Shown: positions 48,401 to 63,400, numbered from the stretch's first letter. The stretch is 64,000 nt of DNA from Anas platyrhynchos (GCF_047663525.1 NC_092593.1:28050501-28114500), one strand, 5' to 3'. Translations and numbers: made by a program. The notes: generated by a model not told the origin, from the sequence alone.

Positions 48401-51400
48401 AGAATGTTTTGGGCCATTTTATCTATTGCATTCTGAGAGATTGACAAGGAGTTGATATGATACCCTGTAGAGCAGGGCTACTTCACCTCTGCCTGCTTGC
48501 CTGCGGCTTCTGAGGGGAGAGCTGTAGCGCAGCAGTTTGAACATACCCTGTCTTTGCAAAGGGCATTAAGATACTGACGAGGGATTGAAGAAGGGAGTTT
48601 CTGGCTTATGCCCTCTTTCCCGTCCTGGAGACAGTCACAAGTTAGTACAAACAGCATCGCAGTTTACGTGGCTGTCATGCAGAGTAGGCTTTGGTCAAGT
48701 GACCTGGCTCATGTCTAATGGTATAGCCATTTTCTTCTGCAGTAGTCTTCCTCTTAAAGCTTCCCAGAACCAGACTCCATCGACTGGTTTACTGTATCAG
48801 TAATCACTGGCTGTGTTGCATGTCACCGAATCCCGTTTGCTTGCCATTTACTCCTAACAGCAAGGAAGTTATCTGAGATGCAAGTTATATTTTTTTTGTT
48901 CGTTAGTTACTCATGGATGTATGTTGTGTATGTGATGGCCCTTACCTGAAACAAGACCTACTCTTTTACTGTAAACTAGCCTGCCACTTATTTTTTTTGG
49001 AAACTGCAAAACTGCATAACAGAAGATGATTCATATTGACTAGCTGAGGTACATAGCTGAAATAGCTGAGCAGATTATAAACTAGCTGCTGCCTCCTTTA
49101 ACAATCACTGCAAGGAAAGGAATACAGGGTTTACAGCTGGCAAATTCCAGGGCACTAATTCTCATACAGTATCCTCAACCCTTCAGTAGCTGCGCTGAGA
49201 TCTTTTTTTGTTCGGGTGAGCTTGCTGTGCAGATGTTAGCAAAAGTTCCTGAATGAGCAGAAGGCATTCTATCGCAGTGGGAAGAATGTTGACTGAATCC
49301 TATTTGTTTATTTTTCAAGGATGTCTGAAATTAAAGAGCTTTTTTTTTTTTTTTTTTTTTTAAGTCATTTTTGGGATGAAATCTTTACCTTCACCTGGAT
49401 TATAGCTGAAATGAACAGGACCCCGATAATGACAGGTGAAGAACTTCGTTATCGGGAACCATGATGAAACTGTCTAGTGAAGCACTGTTAAAAGCAAGCA
49501 GCACTAGCAATCTGTAGCATCAGAGCTGAAGCATTTTTAGAGAGAGGCTTTTCACATGCTTTGAGCCTTTTTAAATAACTGTTTATATTGTTCTCTGGTA
49601 ATTCCGAGAAGAATGAGGCTGAAAAGGATTGGATGATCTGTAGCACAAAAGTAAATCCAGCTTGTTAGGTGTTTTCAGATGTGCTGGCTGTTTTCTGTAG
49701 GGTTAGGTTTTGATCTTTCTCAGTGTGAACTGCAAGGACCACCAAAATGCAGTTCTGCATCCCAGTTTGAGTGTTCAGTTCCCAAGCTCACATATGGGAT
49801 GCTTTCATCCATAATGCATAGGAGTGCAGCTCCTGAATATACGTACAAATAATATGTAGTTTACAAAATAGGAGCTTTCACTTGGGTTTTCTCCATACCC
49901 TTCTCCCACTTCTCTAAACTTCCTGAGTGAAGGTACATTTCTTTTTTTAACCCTTTCCAATATGGGAGTGGCTTCAGGGGTGGATGCTAACTGACCATTG
50001 CTTTTGGGCATGAGCCTGGTCTGACATCCAGAGCTGCCAATAGACAAAAGCATGTATTTTACAGACGTTTTACAAAACATCTGCCTGCTGCAATGAATGT
50101 GGTGGCTTCACCGCCTGTAATTTTTTTTAATGGAAAATCTGCAGAGTTAAGTCTTACCACTAATCTTTTTTTCCTGTTGTTTTTCCTTAGTGAAGTATTA
50201 GCATTCATGACAAGATTTACCAAGCCTCACACGTTGAGTGTTAGATGTGCAATTGACTCTTGTGCCAGAGTTTTGCAGTTTGCAACAAATCTGGCAGTTC
50301 TCATCAGCCCTGCTTTCATCTGTTATGGGGGCTGTTGCCCTGCTGGTTTTTAGGCTTCCTGCTTGTCACACAATGCTCTTCTGTACCAAAAGTGCCAGGT
50401 ATCTTATTGGTGCCTGATGGCCTGTAGCAAGGGGCCAGTTCATGGGCTCACTGTGTGCAGGGTGCTGTGTGATCTGTTGAGCAGTGCATTTGGGCTCTGA
50501 GATGCATTTGTCTAGACCCCGCTAGAAAGAGGTGGGGGTGGAAGCAAACCCAAGGCAGGGTTACCCTTCTGTTTCTGTACTGTTAAGTCTATGGGAATAT
50601 ATAAAGTGTTCAGATAAGTCTATGGGAATATATAAAGGTGTATATATAGAGTATATAAAGGAGTTCTAATTCTCTTACTTTTGTCCTCCTTTTCCAGTAG
50701 CATCTGGCACTTGTGAACTGAAAGAAATGAATCCACACACCCCTCTCCTCTGCACATAAATACAAAATAAAAGCAGTTCCTAAAATTTCCAGGGCTCCTT
50801 GTAAAAATATCATGTTAGTCTCCATGGTTTAAAAGCAGTAATTATAGATTCCGCTCATAGAACAAACATACAGCAGTGCCTGTTACCTTTTGGCTCTTCC
50901 AGGAGGGCATCATGTATTCCCTGCAGGGAGAGCCTTGGAAGTGCTCTCTGGGAGGACATTGATGCTGAGAGCTCTCCTGGCATTCTGGATTTTCTTTACA
51001 TCTATATGTGGTAGGAGACCTTACGCTGGGATGGTGTTTTGGGTACATAGCTCATCATCTTCAGTGGAAAAAGCATAGTGGGGAAAATAATGAAACGCTG
51101 TATGAAATAGGAAGAACGAAAGCCAGTAATCCAAAGAAAGCTGTTAGAAATGAGTATATAAAGATATAAGGTAACTTGCGATTTCCACATTGGTAGTCTT
51201 TATCAATAGCCATCTAATCAATCTTAATTTTTCAGGCATTTGCTGGTGTTTATTTTAGTTTTTATGATTGTCAATCTTAATAGGTGAACAATTGTAGTAT
51301 TTTAAAAGAAATTCAGACACTGTTAGAACTACAAATTGTAGAACTTTGAAAAAGATTTAATGGATCTGATACTGGATTTATAGCGTTGTACAGAAAGGTA

Positions 51401-54400
51401 TCTTTATAACATCCTTTTGCAAAACAAGGCACTGTGTTAGTCCAGCGCTTTTAAAAATAATTGTTCTGTCTTATATTCTACTGGTTAACTGTGTGCAATA
51501 TTGCATACTGATTTTTTAATGCTGGCTTAGAGAAAACAACCTTACTGGCCTTAGTACTTGTAAAATACACTACTTGTGCATAGCCACACTTTCTGTTCTT
51601 ATATGGATATTCTGAGTTAGGGTTTCAGTTCCAGAAGGAATTTAGTACAGAAAAGGTTGAATTAGCAAGTATTTATAGTCTCTTCCATTAGAAAGTTCTT
51701 TTCGAGGAAGGCTGTGTGCATTGCAGTCACAAAATAGCTGCAGAGTATCACAAGCACACTTGAGATAGCCTTAGGTGAATTAACTTGAGTGCTGAAAACA
51801 GTTTTGCTTGTCATATATCTTTCCTACAAGCTGTAAACCTTATGTAATTGTGATGCTGAAGGATGTTGTGCTGTGTAAGAGGATGCATACAGAGCACTAG
51901 AAAAGAGCTCTTGCTCTTTTGCGCTGTTCTGGCTGAATTCCTGCTCAGTTAGCGCATGCGCTCTACTGAGACTTCCTCTGACGTGTTGGTCAGCGTAGAC
52001 ATTTCACATCCTCAGCGGAGCTGTGGTACTGCACAGCAGTAAAAACATTTGCAAGGTGTTCTACATCTCATTAGTAGTGAAAACAGCTCAACAAAGATTT
52101 GAGAGCACTGTAATCATGTGCACATAAAATATAATTTTTTGAATGTAATGTTTTGAGCCTTGTAAAAAGTTGGTATAAACTAACATTGCAGTATAGTGAG
52201 TGACACTTTTGTGTCACCTGAACAGTGTAAAATGTAGATGCAAAGTGCAGTCCAGGTGTATTTCAACAGGAAGGAAATTATTTTGATCTATCTGATGTTT
52301 GTAATCAGCTGCTGTTTGCTGAGGGTTGTGATTTAGTGGTGAGTAGCTAGAAACTTGTGAGTTTTATGACTGAAATTAAATTAGTATGACTAATATATTA
52401 GGTGAAGGTAGTCTTTTTTTGATGTGGGCTGATTGACCGTTCTTGTAGCCCTCTGTTCCAGCATTCATCTCTCGTTTCTGCCTTCCCCTCCTCTAGAGCA
52501 AATGCTAGATTGCTTGTTGAGGATCGGGTGCAGCTACCTCGCTGTATGTCTGGATAGCCTCCAATGGCCATCTGCTGTTGCTTAGCTGTACCTTCTGGCC
52601 CAGAAATGAGATCATGTAGGGAGGGAGCCAGCAAGTTCTTATGGCTGCTGGTCCCGGGTTTGGATATGTAACAAAGAGCTCCTGGAGTAAGAGAGGTAAA
52701 TGAAAATACTAGTCAGTGTTTTTGTGACTCATACCCTTAACCAGTTTCTTGGAAAAAATAGTTTCCGAATGGCTCTATTCCTGTTGTTCTTCTGTGTTGT
52801 TTTATTTTATTTTTTACTTTTTTTGAGACTAGATTTGGCAAAGTCAGAATGCACAATAGCTCTGAGCAGCATCTTTACATTTTTATTGATGTCAGGAACC
52901 TGACAAATACAACTTAATTCCTCACCTTTGTGCAATGCTGGAATAACAGTTGCCAACTAGGATAGCCCACCATGCTTTAACTAGGAGCATATGCTAGTTG
53001 TTTGTTTTATAATTTCTAATCTTAGAAATCGGGGCAAAAATTCACGTATGCTGTATATGTCTGCTGTATATGTCTATTCCCATTTAACTGTGTGGTGGGC
53101 TCCTCTATACAGGTTTTTCTCTTCTTGCTCAGCTTTGGTTATTAAGTATTAATAGAGATTTTACTCAAATCAGAGGTGTCTATTAATGGGACTGTCATAG
53201 TCGTAAATGAATGTGACTCATAAAGTTGATTGGGAGCTGTATGCACATGGAATAAAGCCCTAAAGTGATAAGAACAGTGCTTGTGATTTTTATTTGTGAT
53301 CCTTTATTTATATAATTAAAGGATTGTGATCCTATATATATATATATATATATATACATACACATATACACACACGAGACATTTGCACTTATCCTTGCAG
53401 TTATCCTGGAGTGATTAAAAACTTTTTAATGTGTTTTTCTTTTTGGTCTAAGTGTAGAATCATCGGCCATGCTGATGATTATGCTGACCTGTATTATATG
53501 TATTTTTATAATGTTTTCTGGACATTACTTTCTTATAATACGTCAAAATATTTTTAAAAAGAAGCTGTCAATTTTCCTTTTGTTGTTGTGGTGCAGAGTT
53601 TTTCTGAGAGTGGAATTTGTTAGCCAAATGGAAATTCATCCTTTGAGATGATGAGTCAGTCTGAGCAGAAAAGCAGCTGTGGATGACAGTCATGATAGAG
53701 AGAAGGAAAAGGGCAAGTGAAGACTAAAATACTGTGGCCTGTATTACAGATGCAGGCAGACCAACTTACTCTGAGTGGTCTCTTCTAGTTCTAAAGCTTT
53801 GTGAAAGCACAAGCAGGAGAACTAGGGAAACTGAAAAGACCAGGAGGTGAACTAAAAGGAAACGCAGGAGTGAAAAATACATGGACGAACCCTCTCTCTG
53901 TTTTCTGTTTGAAAACTTCTGATTTTTGTGTGTGACATGGTTCAAGAGTCACATTAACACCAGATATACTGGGGAAAGTCATTGCTTTTTGAAGTAACAG
54001 CGGGAACAGTTTCCAAATTTTGCATTTTAAAGGGAAAAAGCATTTAAGCATTAAACAGGGATTGCTTCAAACCAAGCTTTCCCTAGGTATTTCAATTTTC
54101 TTGTTCACAAAACAAGTATAAAGCCCCACACCATCTCAAGTAATTTATCCCGAAAGCTGTCATGCTATCCATGTAAAGTGTGGTATAACTCTTCAGGGAT
54201 TTGCCTGGAAAATAAAAGCACAGCAAAGAACAAACTTAATTCTGCAAGTTGTTCTGCTGAAGTGATGGACCTCCTTACTTGGAGAGGTAATAGTTGAGAT
54301 GCAAATACAACCTAGAAGACTGGTTGATAACAGTCTTCTGGGTTCTGGGCTGTTTGTAATAAACTGTTGTGAAAGGAGGTGACCAGATGGCTATTAACAA

Positions 54401-57400
54401 CTTTTTTTTTTTTTTTTTTTTTGAGAGGGAAAAGCAAAGGTATTTCCCTCCACTTTTATTTTTTTTTTAATTATTTTTTTCTGTTAATGCCAATTTAAAT
54501 AATATACACGGCTATTGGTTTGTTAGTATGTAGAGGGAAAAAGTAACAAGTATGCAGTGTACCTGCTGGAGGACTCGCGTATCTCAGATGTTTTCTTCCT
54601 CTGCTTTTCTAAGCTGAGAGATCTATTTTCATAAGATTTTTCAGTTTTTGTTGTCTTGTCAGCCCAGATTTCCAATCTGATCTCTCTCCTGGCAGTGTGT
54701 CATGTTGCAAACTAACCGTGGGAGGGCCACATGCAATCTGTGGAGTTCCGTGACGTGCCCTGTGGCCCTCTGTCTTCTTATAAGGAGATACAGCCCTCAG
54801 AGACTACGGGTCCCAGCAAGCAGTACTTCATTTTGATCTGATAAAAGCTCACTCAAATCTAGATGTGCATTGCATGTTAGGGCGTGCTAGCTACATGAGC
54901 CTGAGCCACACCTCAGCATTCAAGATAAAGGTGGCTGCAGACTGCTCCAACCAACACATTGTAGATGCAGCTCTGGCCACAGGCAGGATTTTTTTTTTCT
55001 TCCTAACTGTAAGGAGAATTGTCTTTCTGTTACCTACCCAATATTGCAATGGGGGATTCTGCTATATAGCATGGTAGCCCTACTTTTAGTAATATGCTCT
55101 GCTTTTGGTTTCTGGATTTTCTCAGATACTTATTTTATCTCCTCTAAGATGGCCAATCTCATGTTGTGCAGGAATGGATGAAACTTCTGGAAGTAGCAGA
55201 TTGCTTCAAGAAGGGGTGTTGTTGCAAGACACCCAGCCCAATTTTTTCTTGCCAAAGAGACCTGGCTCATTCAGACAAGCTTCAGCTAAGCAGTCTGAAA
55301 TTTGAGTTTATCTGATGTGATTTTTTTTTTTTTTTAACTCTGTCCAATGCAGAGAGAGACACTACACTACTTTGACATGGACAGCTGAGGAAGGAGCCTT
55401 GGCACATCTTTGAACATGAACAATCTGAAAGACACCTGCTCTGAGAGGCCTTCAGATTTAGTGTGCAAAAGCTGACTCTGCTTGGATGCGTTTCAGGCTT
55501 GGAGCAATCCATTTCTCCCACTCAGACGAGATACCTTACAAGATGCTCTGCATGTAGCTTACTTCTTTGTGGCAGTACCCTTAGGATTCCTCGTCTTCAG
55601 TTGAGTTTGTGGCTGATCAAGCAAAGGGATGACCAGAAGTTCCTTTGGGGTTTCACTGCATCTCATAGGTTTCTTACAGTGTGCACAAACTCTAGGTAAC
55701 TCTTCTGACATTGTAGGTAACTTCATTGCTTCTGGTATTTCTCCTAAAATGTGAACCCTATATGTCAAGTGACCAAAATTCTCTTAGAATATGATTCTTT
55801 GCTTTGTAGTCTCATGAAGGCAAGTTCAGTGGAGTGAGGAGTTTTTTTCGTATTACTTTAAAATCCAGGTAAGTAATGCCATAAGAATGGCTGGATTGAG
55901 AGTGCTAAGAATGCCCATAGACCAGCGTTCAGTCTCACAGTGTAGTTGATAATGGACTTGTAGAGGAAGCGTAGAAGTGACATTGTATATTAGGAAGAAG
56001 CCTCCCATTGGGATGCTCTCCAGCTTTTGGGAGTCTTGGGCTTCCGAAGTCAGCATTTTCTTCTGGACCATGGTTATGCTGAAGTTCCTGTTGACACATA
56101 CTTTGTCACTCTGCGTCCCTTATGTGCATTTTTGCACATTTAACATCAAAAAATAAAATAACTACTTGGATTTATTTCTTTGTTTAGCAGCATAGTATGT
56201 GTACTACATTAAAAGCTGTATGAATGCAAATGAGATGCTGTTACTCCTTCCTATTTGATGCTTTGTATATTTTGAAACTTGGAGATAATTCTCAGGGCTG
56301 CAGTTTGGTCATGTATTAGCTCTATTTATTATTCTTATTGAACCCTGAAATCTGGCTTTTATCTCAACCTGATAACTGATAGAACCTTTGGCTATTAGAG
56401 TGAGGATAAATAACATAAATAAAGAAGAATAGTTAATGAATAGGTATCTGGTCAACAGAGATGACAGCAAATGATGATACCTGCCAAACTCTCAGCACCA
56501 TAAAAGCAAGCATGTTTGGCCTGATGTAGCTTCGGAAGAATTTCCCCTGATTCTGACGGGGTGCCTTGTTGGCCTGCATGATATGTATCGTTATCTCTGT
56601 ATCCTCCCCTCCACATGCACACACACAGTTTTTCCTTTTTAAGCACAGCTGTGTTACTTGACTTGACTTCCTTCTGCAGCAGTGTGTTTTTTTGTTGAAA
56701 GTTCCAGGGAATGGAGTGAGTAGCACCACAGTATGCTAGGGACAGTCTTTTGGGTAAAGGCAAGATAAAGTGGGTGATTCGGTGCTATTAAGGGAGTAGC
56801 CAGCTATCGGAATGGGGGGTTTCTCCAGAGGAATACTGTAGTAAAGAAAATCAAGAGGTTTCTGATACATGCTTGGAGAATTCTCATTAGTTCTCTGTTC
56901 TTATTACACAGCATACTTCTTTTGCTTCCACTGCAAGGCACACTGGTTGATTTTTAACCAGAGCAAGTCTTAATGAATTTATACTTGCAAGTATACCTAT
57001 CAAACTGCTGCGCCTGTAAATCTATCATGGGATTTCTATGCAGGCCCATCTTATTCTGACTTTCTGGCAGACATGAGTCTTTTCCCTTAAGGCACTTCAT
57101 CTATGCTGTCTTTTCTACTTCTGGATATTCTCTTGCTCTCTCTGACTTCACCTCAAATATGTCAGTATCTTAGGACCTGGTTATCCTGCTGTTGTCCCCT
57201 GGTGCAATTACAGCATGATTAAAATATGCAGTATGGCTGGGACCTTGATCGTGTTCTAACAAGAATATAACCTTAGACATATAGCTCAGCTACAGTGTTG
57301 TAACAAAGTCAAGGAACAGCCCTGCTCATTTTAGTAGCATGGGGTGGGGCTTTAAGTGCTTTTCCTTGGCATATTTCTAGTCACACCACTAGCTATTGTT

Positions 57401-60400
57401 GCATTTCAAATGTCATTATCCCAGGTGCCTAGATCAGCCCCAGGGATGAACTTACAAATGCCCCTACACAGCCTTTCCAGCATTTTGCTGCTGTCTGCAG
57501 CTCTAAAGAAGTAGTAGTATGCACTTTTTAGTTCCCCCTTATTTCATAATTTAAGTACTTGCAGAATTACAGACTCTACTCCAAAAAAGTACTGTACTCA
57601 TTTGTTAATTATATAGTTTAATTTGGGGACCCTGAGCTCAGAGATCAGTTTCCAACTGTTGATGTTCAAGAAGGACTTTCTTTAAGGGCAGGCACTCCCC
57701 TGACAAAACACTCATAATTTCTTTCTTTGTTCACTTTTTTCCCCTTCTTAGGAAGAATCCAATGCTAGTCAATCTGAGGCAAGATCCTGGACAAATTTTG
57801 TATATCATGCTTAAGTTATGATCTTGAGACACTTTTGTAAGCTGTTCTAGCCACAAAAGTATTTAAAGAAAATAACCTGACCTTTCCATGTTCTTCCGTT
57901 ACCACATCTTGTTCTGAGCCTATGGCAGATTGAATAGGAGGAAACAACCTGTTTTCATGAAGAAGTCCTTTTACTTTAACTTCCAGGCTCTTCACATATC
58001 CTCGTTTGTCTATGACAGAATGGGAGGTGGCATAAATAATGGCAGCTAAAGACAGATCAGCTTCTCCAAGTAGGAGACTTACCCTGTCACCGAACCTGCC
58101 ATGGCAAAAAGGCACTGCACTCCCGATGCCTCTGTGGAGTAGGAATGTTGCCTTATGACACTTCTAAATGGGTTGCATTGCAGCAGTGCTACCTGCTGAA
58201 CACTGCCTCACATGGGCATAACCGTGACTTCAAGTATACTTACGACACGTTCCCTGTGCCCTGGAGTCACAGCTAACAGTGACAGCAGTGGCCATCAAAC
58301 CAGTGCATCCTTGTATGCAACATATTTGTAAGCCTTGTCACTTTTCAGGAATCTGTCAAGTTCAGGACAAACATGCCTGTTATTTTGCAGGGAAATGACA
58401 TACATATTTCATATCGTTAAAGAGCTTCTGTCTTTCACAGAGGTAGCCTCAACAGAAAATGGAATGGGATGTCTCAAAAGATGAGAGATGTTGATGGTGG
58501 TGTTCCTAATGAAGCCCCCTGTAGTTTTGTTTAGAATTTCAATCCCCCTTGGATTTTCTGTGTAGTTCTGCTCATGCCTGTGCTTGGCTGTAGCAGCCTT
58601 CACAATCTGGAGACCTTTCAGCCACATGCTATAGGAAACAAGAAGAAAACTTTCATAGAAGCATAGGGCAGAACAGCATGCAATTGCATCTCCTCTGGGC
58701 TTGATTTCTTCATTTTCTTTGAGTTTCTGTCATTTGACTGAAGATGGTCTTCATTTTTGACAAATCTAAAGTGTTCTGCAGAAAACAGACACTCAAAAAG
58801 TTGTGCTTAGTCCAAAACCCAATTTCTAATCAAAATGATCTTTTGATAGAAGTTTTTTTTTTTTTTTTTTTTTTTTTTTTCCTCTTTGCATTTACTTGTT
58901 ATTTCCTGGCTGGGCTATTTTTCTACTGGTGTAGTGACCTTAATCAGCCCTTCTAGGAATCAAGTGAATACTACAGCAAGCGGAAAGGGAGCAAAACTCT
59001 ACACGTAGAGGAAGGGGAAGCCAGCCTTTCTGATGGCAGTGAGTGGCTAAGTCCTGCGTTTTGAATTGTATCCTAACTTCCACAACGTGTGGATATGCAG
59101 CTATTTCAGTTCCTGTTTTTTGTTTAGTGACCATTTATAGATCACTGTTAGACTGGAAAGCTTTAAGTTTATTCTTCCTATTCTTTGTTTCTAGCCAAAG
59201 TGCTTACATTGATAACCTTTTGCCTTTTTTGCCCCAGTACTGTCAGACAGTCCCAAACATTTTGTCATCTTTTAAGATTTGGATGTTTCTGGTCTCTAAA
59301 CAACTTTAGGTGTATGTAGAACAGCGTGACTACAGTCTGTTGTGCCGTGAAACCAGAGCCTATGCTGGCACAGTTTTTGCTGTGAGACAGACTCTGTCCT
59401 GCCCATTCTGTACGAGTTCTGGGGGCATCTGAGGGGTCTCAGAGCTGCAGGCCAGGAACTGCCTGAGAGGTGGCAAAGTGGAGCAGTGAACAATGGGTAC
59501 CTGTGGAACTCCTGAACAGGAGGCGCTTGGGCTCCAGGTCATGTCCTTTGCATCCCCTGGTCTCCATCTTATTGGTAATGCCTGAACAGGTATTTGGATT
59601 TTCCTCCTGTCAGATATTTTTTGACTTCCATAGTTTTTGCAAGCTTTTCTCTGTCCTTAAGCTTGTTTAGCAACAAAAAATTCTGTCCTGAAAGAAGTTT
59701 GTGAGGTCTGAAGCAGAAGTGCAGTATCAGTGAGAGATCAGAGCAAGTCTAACTTACTTAGGTCGAAATTTTGTGGGATTACTTCTCTGTCACCACTGAG
59801 AGCTATACTGTCTTGTAAGGTCATGGGGTTGGCTGCAAGAATCCGTATACATCCTGATGCATTCAGTGACATCTGAATGATGCTGGTTTTTGAATTCACA
59901 AATTGGCATGGCCGAGTTTCAGCAGTTTGCTCTCACGGAGAGCAGTTGAGATTAGTTCTTGTGCAGAGCATGGAAAGCTCCTTGCTTACTCTCTTAATGT
60001 GCGTGGGCTCAGGTTAAGTTATAATCTAATTGAGAATTCATGCTGTATTCCAGGAAGTGGGGTTTTGCCTCAGTGATTTTGTTTTTCTTTAAGGTGTTGA
60101 CCAGTACTTTGGAATTTAAAACTATGTATCGTGAAGAAGGCATAGAAATGTAATTTGAATGCAAACTGTATTAAGCCTTCACATCCTGTATCCTAGCAGG
60201 AATTTCACTAAACAGGGGAGGTATTCATTGAACTAGGAGCAAAGCAATGTCAAGTTGAGAAGGAAATTACTATGGAAATGAGTTTTAAAAGCCTGAGGCA
60301 GATGTAGGGAGAGGCACATTGTACTGGGAGTTTTCCTCACGCTGTCTAGTTTATACGGTCTTTCCATTACTTTAACAGCAACATGTAAGAAATCCTTAGC

Positions 60401-63400
60401 TTGGAACAAAGCTTCTGAACTTCAGTAGTTCTGTGCTGTTGCTGCACACTGGCTTGCCTCTGAAGGGAAATTAAGCCTAGCCTCAACTGGGATGGGGCAG
60501 ATACTTGCATAGGAATGGCCTTGCTTGGTGTAGACCAAATGTCTACAGCCGGGTATTTTGTCTCTGTGGTCAGTAAAACATGCTTAGGAGTGGGATGAAG
60601 GAACAGAAGAAACATGCTAACTGCTTTCCCATTATATTTTCTGAGTGCTTGGGAAGGAACAGCTGAGGAGGAGCTGTAGGTTTGATAGTTCTTGATTGTT
60701 ATTTTTCTTCTCTGGATTTGTCAAATAATTGTTTGGTTTAGCTGCTTGTTTGTTTGTTTTTAATCATGCATTTCAAGCATTTGTATCTTGTGGCAGTGAG
60801 TTGTGCAGTTAGACTGCACAGTATGTGAAAAAAACTTTCTCATCTGCCCAATAGTAATGCATAATGTCCCCCCACAAAACATCCTTTGAGAAATGCTAAA
60901 AAAAGAAAATCCCTATCCATTTTCTCTATGCTCTCTGCGATTTTACAGGCTTAGATCATGTTTTCTGTTTAGAGACTTGAGCAATAGCTAGGTGGATTTA
61001 TTGGCTTAGTTTGTTGCAGAGAGCTGGTAGTACGGGCAGAAGGTGAGATTTTTCAGGAACAGCAGTACAGTCCTTTTGGATCTTTCCATAAATCCAGAAA
61101 TATTCCTGAAAACAGCGGTGGATCCCTCATATACCATGGAATAGATAGATTGCAAGTAAGGATATACATGGCTTAGGGCAGGAGAGCATATAATGTTAAT
61201 TGTGTTGCCTGTGATCGATGAAAATTTGTGTTTGGGAGAGGAAAAAAGGTTGCAAATGTACAAATAAGTGTTTATATTTACAAACTGCTGGGGGACTAGT
61301 GGAACTTTAAAAAGCTTCATCCATCCAAGTCTCTCAGACATTGAAAAGGAATAAACTACAATGCTCCACTTTCCTTTTTTTTTTTTTTTGTTTTGATGCT
61401 AAAATTATGATGGGAAGAAAAATCCCAATAGACTGCAAATCAGGCTTTTGTTAAACAGTTTGGAAAAACTGCAAATACTTATGGTATCTCTTTAATATAT
61501 TTGTTTGCATTCTAAACACTTTCCTAAATCTATTGCAATCACTATAGACAGAGTGTAGTAAGAGCAGAAACGTGATCATCTGTTGCAGAGTTGTTCATAC
61601 TTGGCTGTCATTGGAGATGAGATTACATGAGTAGGAGCTGTCTGAAAGCTTAACAATAGCTAGTTTGGACACTGTACTGGTGAAAATGATGTAAAATGAG
61701 GTTCCAGCCAGAGGCTGTCTTCAAACAAAATACTGTATCTTAGTAGCCTGGAAGTTTAAGTTGCTTATGAACTAAAGCTTTGTGGCTACTTTTTACAGCT
61801 TTCAGAGACAAAGCCTATGTCCCAAATCTGGGGAACACAGATTTATTCAGAATACAGACTCTTCTGTGTTAACGGGTCTTCATTTGTTAAGTCCAGAGAG
61901 CACGGACGTGAGAGTTTATAAATTACTTGTATCTTTTAATTTACTTGAATAGGAACCTGATTTACACTCCAGATTCTATGCAGAAGATTTGTTCTGTTTT
62001 CCTTCTGCTTAACTAGGAAAGAGTGCGTGCATAAGTGTTCGCTTCTTTTATCTCCCCCTCTATAATGCAGTAGTTTTTCTCAACTGCCCAATTGAATTAA
62101 GAACGTACTGCATAATTGTTTAAAGATAAAAAGCTACCTTAAAGATCATTTAAATGATTTTTAAATGTCTCTGGCCTGCACATTGGAATCTGTATTATGT
62201 TGGGATCCCAGGTTCAAGAGAGTCTAAAGAGGTACATCTTGGCCAAATGGCCTGGGTGATTCAGTCAATGTGGTTATCAGGTTTGTTCAGGTATTGGAGA
62301 TATGGGTGCCAAGGTGTTCATTTTTTTGTCACCCTTCTGCAACAATAGCGCATATGGGAGGACTTCAGTGTCTCTCTTCCATCTCCTGAAGCTGATGAGC
62401 TAACAGGCTCTAATCAGTAACTCAGAAGGTGCTTTTGAAGACATCTACAGATAAGCAGCTAAGCCAGTGAGATTTCACTAGAGAACTGTAATCAAAGACC
62501 TTTCTAGTCTATTCTGATTTTAGACAACTCCTATATTTTTGGCCCTAGTCCCAGGCTCTGACTCTGTTGCTGATGTTCTGAGTGAGCTGCAGTGGTGTGC
62601 AGTGTAGGAGCTGAGAGTAAATTAATGGGGTCTTGGTACCTTATCTCAAGGACTCGGAAATGTACCATGCTTTTTCCTTGATGAGGACAAGCGTGTCTCA
62701 CGCCACCTCTGTGGCTTACGAAGGACTAACCTGGGAAGACCTGTACTCTTCATGGGCTGTAAATGATCTGGGTTCCCAACATGCCAGTGAGCAGGTGTGC
62801 AAAGAACAGAAAGGACACGTAGAAAATCAGTGCTTTCTTAAACAATGAATAAATGAGTTGTAGGAGTAATAGCTCTAAACAGTAGTTGTCTCCATAAATT
62901 GCAAATTCTTTAGAACTATAACTATCTGCCAGTTAGTCAGCTTCTATTTTTTGTAGACTCATGGAATGTGTTTATTGGCAGTTCTCAAAACAGGCCACCC
63001 TGTACTTGCCCAAATGTTTTACAGTACAGCAGGCATGTTGAAGCCTGTTCATTTTCCTTTACAGTACAGCCAATTGCTGCATCTGATTATTCTTTTCTTA
63101 CATCCCTGTATATATTTCTCCTTGGCATTCAATCATTTCTTCGAGCAACTGCCATTGTAAACAGTGGGTTGGTTCCATGCAGTAGCAAATTTTGCACTGA
63201 CATCAGTGTTGGTAGTTGCTTTTGAGCCCACTCAGCCCTCAGAGCCCTCTCAAAATGTGCAGGGCAGGACTTTAAGGTACCGGGCACTCTCAGCTTGAGC
63301 TGGAGTCAAGGCAGCATGTCAAGGTATTGCTAGCCAGTGTGCCTGCATGTAAGAATATTGGGAAGCCGAAATTTACAATGAAAAAAGATAAAGCTTCTGA

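Noticed and set aside
48585-48803. 72-codon plus-strand frame
   Set aside because: It overlaps the antisense of the splice-supported exon at 48547-48624 and has no independent evidence.
53791-54051. Minus-strand frame with ISGVNVTLEPCHTQKSEVF
   Set aside because: It looks protein-like behind a ccccag acceptor, but its phases do not match the exons on either side and no good donor was found.
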